A program made the translations under genes and the position numbers. The notes below the pieces were generated by a model, which saw only the letters and a list, made by a program, of their open reading frames with translations, did not search any database and was not told the DNA's origin. 9,578 nt of DNA from NCBI GenBank assembly GCA_019661805.1, contig JAIFWR010000005.1, positions 1 to 9,578 of the forward strand, written 5' to 3'. The stretch's first letter is position 1. Each line of letters opens with the position of its first letter. This document shows, one piece after another, positions 1 to 9,578 of the stretch. Origin of the DNA: Candidatus Parcubacteria bacterium (GTDB taxonomy: Bacteria; Patescibacteriota; Minisyncoccia; Phycocordibacterales; Zambryskibacteraceae).

Positions 1-2
1 TG

Positions 3-106
3 AACAACCAAGAAGCCGAGGAAATTGTCCTCGCTCTGCGCGAATACTGCAAATTAGATACGTACGCCATGTACGCCATTTGGAAAGCCCTATACGGGCT
101 AATCAA

Positions 107-110
<4 letters not shown>
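3..110 (+). CDS. C-terminal end of a probable DUF2779-type exonuclease-like protein (5' partial)
   Basis: An open frame enters from the left edge and ends at TAA (108-110), giving 35 residues. The visible tail contains [11 protein letters not shown] followed by an aromatic/hydrophobic helix ([10 protein letters not shown]). The Y-x-x-x-D spacing (tyrosine 15, aspartate 19 of the fragment) is the ExoIII motif of DEDDy-type 3'-5' exonuclease folds. The wording YCxLDTxAM followed by IW is what I recall from the C-terminus of DUF2779 proteins, which have an RNase-H/exonuclease-like domain of poorly defined role. The first two acidic motifs lie outside the window, so catalytic competence cannot be judged. 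The gene is convergent with rpoD and the two stop codons overlap by four bases. Reality of the frame is supported by protein-like composition and the motif. The family name is a recollection; another DEDD-fold nuclease is possible. Confidence 0.55.
86..100 (-). terminator. Weak hairpin just past rpoD, possible terminator
   Basis: AGCCC-TATAC-GGGCT forms a 5-bp stem with a 5-nt loop. Read on the minus strand it starts 7 bases after the rpoD stop codon and is followed by only a short T run (TTTCC). It lies within the coding sequence of the convergent plus-strand gene. The position suits an end point for the rpoB-rpoC-dnaG-rpoD transcript, but the stem is short and the U tract poor, so this is a tentative call. 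Confidence 0.25.
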
Positions 111-1312
<1,202 letters not shown>

Positions 1313-1338
1313 CGGTATTGAAACAACTTATTATTCTA
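1313..1338 (-). promoter_or_regulatory. AT-rich dnaG-rpoD junction with -10-like hexamer
   Basis: The 23-base gap, plus the dnaG stop codon, is conspicuously AT-rich in a GC-rich window. On the minus strand it contains TAGAAT (1338-1333), one mismatch from TATAAT and overlapping the dnaG TAG stop. There are 20 bases between it and the rpoD ATG, so a transcript started from it would have a leader of only about 13 bases. No convincing -35 hexamer sits 16-18 bases upstream. An internal rpoD promoter is plausible but not shown. AT-richness could also simply reduce mRNA structure around a start codon that lacks a ribosome-binding site. Confidence 0.25.
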
Positions 1339-2849
1339 CAGCACTTTTCTCCTCTCCTCATCCCTTTGACGGACGAGCGTGCTGATTTTTGACAGCACTT
1401 CTTCTCCGCCATTTTCTACCTCGAACTGCAATGCTGCGATCTCCTCATCAAGCTGGTCAATTTTCATGTGACTTGAGAGCTCCGCATGATGCCGGAGGAG
1501 ATCGGGATCATGGGGATTTTCCTTGAGCAGCTCGACCACTTCGCCATACTCCTCCGAACGCGAGCGGCGCTTCGTCTCAAGTTCCGGGGAGAGCGGCTTT
1601 TCGGGAAGGGACTTCCCCGCTTTCACTTTCCTCAAATCCTCCCAGATCATTTCCTCCTTTACCCCCGTCTTCGTCGCGATGAGCGAGGCAAAGTGGGAAC
1701 GCTCGATCGAGCTCCCGACGAAGGAGAGGATGGGGAGGAGCTTCTCCTCGACGGCCTTTAAGGCCTTCCTCCGGTCCTTCTCCCTTTCGAGAATGAGGTC
1801 GAGGAAGTGCTCGACGGCGGGCTTGGCGTGTCGGAGAATCTCCTTCCAGTCCTCCGGATTCTTCGCGACCATGTCGGCCGGATCCGCACCCTCCGGAAGC
1901 CTGGCGACCTTCACTTCGAGCCCGAGGGAGAGCGCCAAGGCCGAGGCCTTTTCGGCTGCCGCCTCGCCCGCCCTGTCGCCGTCGAAGGCGAGGATGATCC
2001 GGGGCGAAAGGCGCTTCAGCCTCTCGAGGTGGGCGGCGGTGAAGGCCGTGCCCGAGGATGCGACGGTATTGGGCACGCCCGCCTGGTGCGAGAGGACGAG
2101 GTCCATCTGGCCTTCGACGAGCACGGCATAGTTTTTCTTCCTCACTTCAGCCTTGGCCTTGCCGAGGCCGTAGAGGAGCTCGCTTTTGGCAAAGAGCATC
2201 GTCTCCGGCGTGTTTAGGTACTTCGGCTCCGTTTCTTTCGCCAAAGCCCTGCCGGAGAAGGCAACGATCTCCCCGTTCTGGTCTGCGAGCGGGAAGACAA
2301 GCCGGTCGCGGAAGACGTCATAGGGTTCCTTGGCTGCTCCTGTGACCGGCTTGACGAGGCCCGCCTTGACCAACACTTCCTTAGAGAAGCCCATGGGCAC
2401 CAAGTGGTGATACAGCGAGCGCCATTCGGCCGGGGCGTAGCCGATCCGCCATTCTTTGATCGTCTGTTTCGAGAGTCCGCGCGAGAGAAGGTACTTCTGT
2501 GCGGGTTCGTTCTCGACAAGCTTCTTTTCAAAGAATTCCGCTGCCGCCTCGAGCGCCGCCCTCAATTTATCCCTCTCGGTCTTGGCCTGACGGCTCACCG
2601 CGGCGCCTTTGAGCTCGACGCCCGCGCGGAGGGCAAGCTCTTTCAATGCTTCTTTGAACGAGAGGCCTTCAGTCTCTTCGACGAAGGTGAAGATGTCTCC
2701 CTTGGCTCCGCAGCCGAAGCAGTAATAGCTCTGGCGCAAGGGCGAGACGAAGAATGAGGGGGTCTTCTCGTTGTGGAACGGACAGCGTCCCTTGAAGCTT
2801 GCACCCGACTTTTCCAGTTTGACGTGTCCGCCGACGACTTCGGCTATGC

Positions 2850-6551
<3,702 letters not shown>

Positions 6552-6553
6552 TT

Positions 6554-6558
6554 TCCTT
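6554..6558 (-). promoter_or_regulatory. Possible Shine-Dalgarno for the longer rpoC start
   Basis: AAGGA, in the context AAGAAGGAAA, stands immediately before the ATG at 6551-6549, with only 2 bases between. Spacing is shorter than optimal, and the purine run also encodes Lys-Lys-Glu of the RpoB C-terminus, so it may be accidental. It is the only ribosome-binding-like sequence near either candidate rpoC start. Confidence 0.35.
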
Positions 6559-9500
6559 CTTGAGCTCGACGTCGAGCGCCAAGCCGCGGAGATTGTTCAA
6601 AAGCACGTTGAAGGACGCGGGCAGGTTCGGTTCGGGGATCTTCTCAGCCTTGACGATGGCGTCGAAGGCGGCCGAGCGGCCGAGGATGTCGTCGGACTTG
6701 ATGGTGAGCATCTCGCGGAGCGTGTGTCCCGCGCCGTGGCCGAGGAGCGCCCACACTTCCATTTCGCCAAACCTCTGCCCTCCGTTCTGGGCCTTGCCGC
6801 CCAAAGGCTGCTGGGTAATGAGCGAGTACGGGCCGATCGAGCGCATGTGGATCTTGTCCTCGACCATGTGATGGAGCTTCAAGACATACATGTAGCCGAT
6901 GGCGATCTCTTGGTCGAATGCTTCGCCGGTCCTGCCGTCGAAGAGCTTGACCTTGCCTGTCTCGGACACGCCTGCCTTCACGAGCTCGCTCTTGATCTCC
7001 TCTTCGGAAGCGCCCGCAAACGGAGGGACGACAACCTGGTAGTTGAGCTTGTGCGCCGCAAGACCGAGGTGCATCTCGAGGATCTGGCCCAGGTTCATGC
7101 GGGAAGGCACGCCGAGCGGGGTGAGGATAACGTCGATGGGAGTGCCGTCGGCCATGTAGGGCATATCCTCGACGGGGAGGATCTTTGAAATGACGCCCTT
7201 GTTGCCGTGGCGGCCGGCGAGCTTGTCGCCCACCGAGACGTTCCGGAGCTGGGCGACCTGGATGTGGATCTGCTTCAAGATGCCGGAGTCGAGCTTGTCG
7301 CCCTTCTCGCGGGAGAAGACCTGGACGGAAATGACGCGTCCCCTCTTGCCGCCTTCCATCCTCTTCGAAGTGTCCTTCACATCGCGAGCCTTCTCGCCGA
7401 AGAGGGACCTCAAAAGGCGCTCTTCGGGAGTGAGTTGGCTCTCGCCCTTCGGCGTGATCTTGCCGACAAGGATGTCGCCAGGGCGGACCTCCGCGCCAAC
7501 GCGGATGATGCCGTCCTCGGCCAAGTTCTTGAGCTTCGATTCGCCGACGTTCGGGATGTCGCAGGTCGTCATCTCAGGCCCGAGCTTGGTGTCGCGCACG
7601 GCGATCGAGAACTCCTCGATGTGGACCGAGCTGAATTTCGACTTCTCGACGAGACGCTCGGAAATGATGATGGCATCCTCGTAGTTTGCGCCCGACCAGC
7701 TCATGAAGGCGACGAGCACGTTCTGCCCGATAGCCATCTGGCCCGCTTCCGAGGTCGAGGTGTCGGCGAGGACGGCGCCCTTCTTGACCTTGTCTCCAAG
7801 GTTGACGGCCGGACGCTGGTGGTGGGCGGTAAAGCCGTTTGTCATCGAGAAGTTCACGAGCGGGAAGGCGTGCTCGGCGCCCTTCGAGTCGGTGACGGCG
7901 ATCGAGGAGGCGTCAACCTTCGTAACGGCGCCAGCAACGGGGGAAAAGAGGATGCGCCCGGTGTCTCTGATCGCGACCTCCTCCATGCCAGTCGCGACGA
8001 GCGGCGCCTCGGGGATGATGCACGGGGTCGCCTGCTTCTGCATGTTCGAGCCCATCAGTGCGCGGTTGGCGTCGTCGTGGTTCAGGAACGGGATCATCGA
8101 GGTAGCAACCGAGAAGGCCTGGTTCGTCGCCACGTCGATGAAGTGGACCTGGGACTTGGGCACGGTCGTGGGCGTGCCCTTGGAGCGGACCTCGGCCATC
8201 TCGACCGTAATAAGGTCGTTCTCGACCGGGGTCGCGGCGTGGGCGATGTTGTAGTTCTCCTCTTCGAGCGCGTTCAAATACTTGATCTCGCCGGTAATCC
8301 TCCCCTTCTCGACGACGGCATAGGGCGTCTCGATCATGCCGAAGTCGTTGACCCGGGCGTAGGAGGAGAGGCGGAGGATGAGGCCGATGTTCGGGCCTTC
8401 GGGAGTCTGGATCGGGCAGAGCCTGCCGTAATGCGAAGGATGCACGTCGCGGACCTCGTAGCCCGCGCGCGAGCGCGAAAGGCCGCCCGGGCCAAGCGCC
8501 GAGACGGTGCGCAAGTGCTCGAGTTCCTCAAGGGCATTGGTCTGCTGCATGAACTGCGAAAGTTGGTTCGTGGTAAAGAACTCCTTGATCCTCGCCTGCA
8601 AGGGCTTGGGCGAGATGAACTGGACCGGGAGCGTCACGTCGGTGTCGATGGTCGACATCCGGTTCTGGATGTTTCGCTTGATCTGGGCCATGCCGACGCG
8701 GATCTTCTGCTGGAAGAGTTCTCCGACGAAGCGAACTCTACGACTGCCGAGGTGGTCGATGTCATCCGGCGTCGCGCCCGGCATGACGTTCAAATGCGCG
8801 ATATGGGAAATGATGGTGACAAGGTCGTCCATCGAGAGGGTGCGGCGGTCGATCTCCTTGGCCGTATCCTTGCCGCCAAAGCGGTTGTTGAAGCGGAAGC
8901 GGCCGACGCGGGAAAGGTCGTAGCGCTCCTTGTCGAAGATCGAGTGGACGAACTCCTTGGCGTTCTCGGCCGCGGCGAGGTCGCCGTCGCGAAGCCTCCT
9001 GTGGATCTCGATCGCCGCCTCATCAACGGAGGTGGTGTGGTCCTTGGCAAGCGTCTTGTCGAGGAAGCGCTTCGTCTCGGGATGCTCCGCGAAGAGGGAG
9101 AGGATCTTCTCGTTGGTGGCCGCGCCGAAGACGCGCAGGAGGGTGGTGACGGGGAACTTCCTCTTCCTATCAATCCTCACGTACATGGCCCCGTCGAGGT
9201 CGGTCTCGATCTCGATCCAGGCGCCGCGGCCGGGAATGATCTTGGCGCCGAAAGTCTTCTTCCCCTTGAGCTCCTGGGAGGTGAAGGAGACGCCGGTCGA
9301 GCGGGCAAGCTGGGGAACGATGACACGCTCGATGCCGGAGATGACGAAGGTGCCGTGGCCAGTCATGACGGGGAGGTCGGCCATGAAGATTTCCTGCTCC
9401 TTCTCGGTGCCCATGACGTGGTTCTTCAGCCTTACCTTGACCTTGAGGGGCGCCTCGAAGGAGAGCTTCTTCTCCTTGGCGGCCTGCTCGTCCATCTTGG

Positions 9501-9578
9501 GCTCCGCGAGCTCGAAGGAGACGAAGTCGAGGGTGAACTTCTTCTCGGAGAAGTCCTTGATGGAGGAAAATTCGTCGA

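Noticed and set aside
62..79. Tandem 9-base repeat (GTACGCCAT twice)
   Set aside because: Only two copies, within a coding frame where it encodes a YAMYAI-like stretch. No sign of a larger repeat array or attachment site.
1366..1372. TTGACG on the plus strand as a -35 element
   Set aside because: No -10-like hexamer follows at suitable distance and no plus-strand gene begins downstream.

Overview
The window reads as a bacterial housekeeping locus, not an accessory region. Four genes are packed head-to-tail on the minus strand: rpoB (5' end cut by the window edge), rpoC, dnaG and rpoD. They encode the two large subunits of RNA polymerase, the replicative primase and the primary sigma factor. 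The last 35 codons of a plus-strand gene enter from the left edge and meet rpoD tail-to-tail. No tRNA, rRNA, CRISPR array, insertion sequence, integrase or phage gene is visible, and no gap between genes exceeds 23 bases.

The protein sequences suggest a member of the Candidate Phyla Radiation (Patescibacteria), most likely a relatively GC-rich parcubacterial lineage. The reasons are a sigma factor with a lysine-rich N-terminal tail and an SPDLTL insertion-type region 2.1/2.2, a short DnaG, lineage-specific wording around the RpoC N-terminus, and very tight gene packing. This is inferred from remembered family patterns, not from a database search. The standard genetic code fits all five reading frames.

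Layout from right to left, which is the direction of transcription: 9578-6514 rpoB (N-terminus missing); 6551 or 6506 to 2850 rpoC; 2886-1336 dnaG; 1312-107 rpoD; then the convergent plus-strand gene fragment at 3-110, probably a DUF2779-type exonuclease-like protein. rpoC/dnaG overlap by 37 bases and, on the longer start, rpoB/rpoC overlap by 38. Only dnaG has a textbook Shine-Dalgarno sequence. rpoD has none, but an AT-rich patch with a -10-like hexamer lies just before it.

The locus joins what are two separate operons in model bacteria: rpoBC (usually with ribosomal proteins) and the macromolecular-synthesis operon dnaG-rpoD (usually with rpsU). Core polymerase, its main sigma factor and primase could therefore be made from one transcript. 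The points most worth a second look are this arrangement, natural substitutions in the rifampicin pocket of RpoB, the highly basic sigma tail, and the overlapping convergent gene ends. No new defence or mobile system was found.
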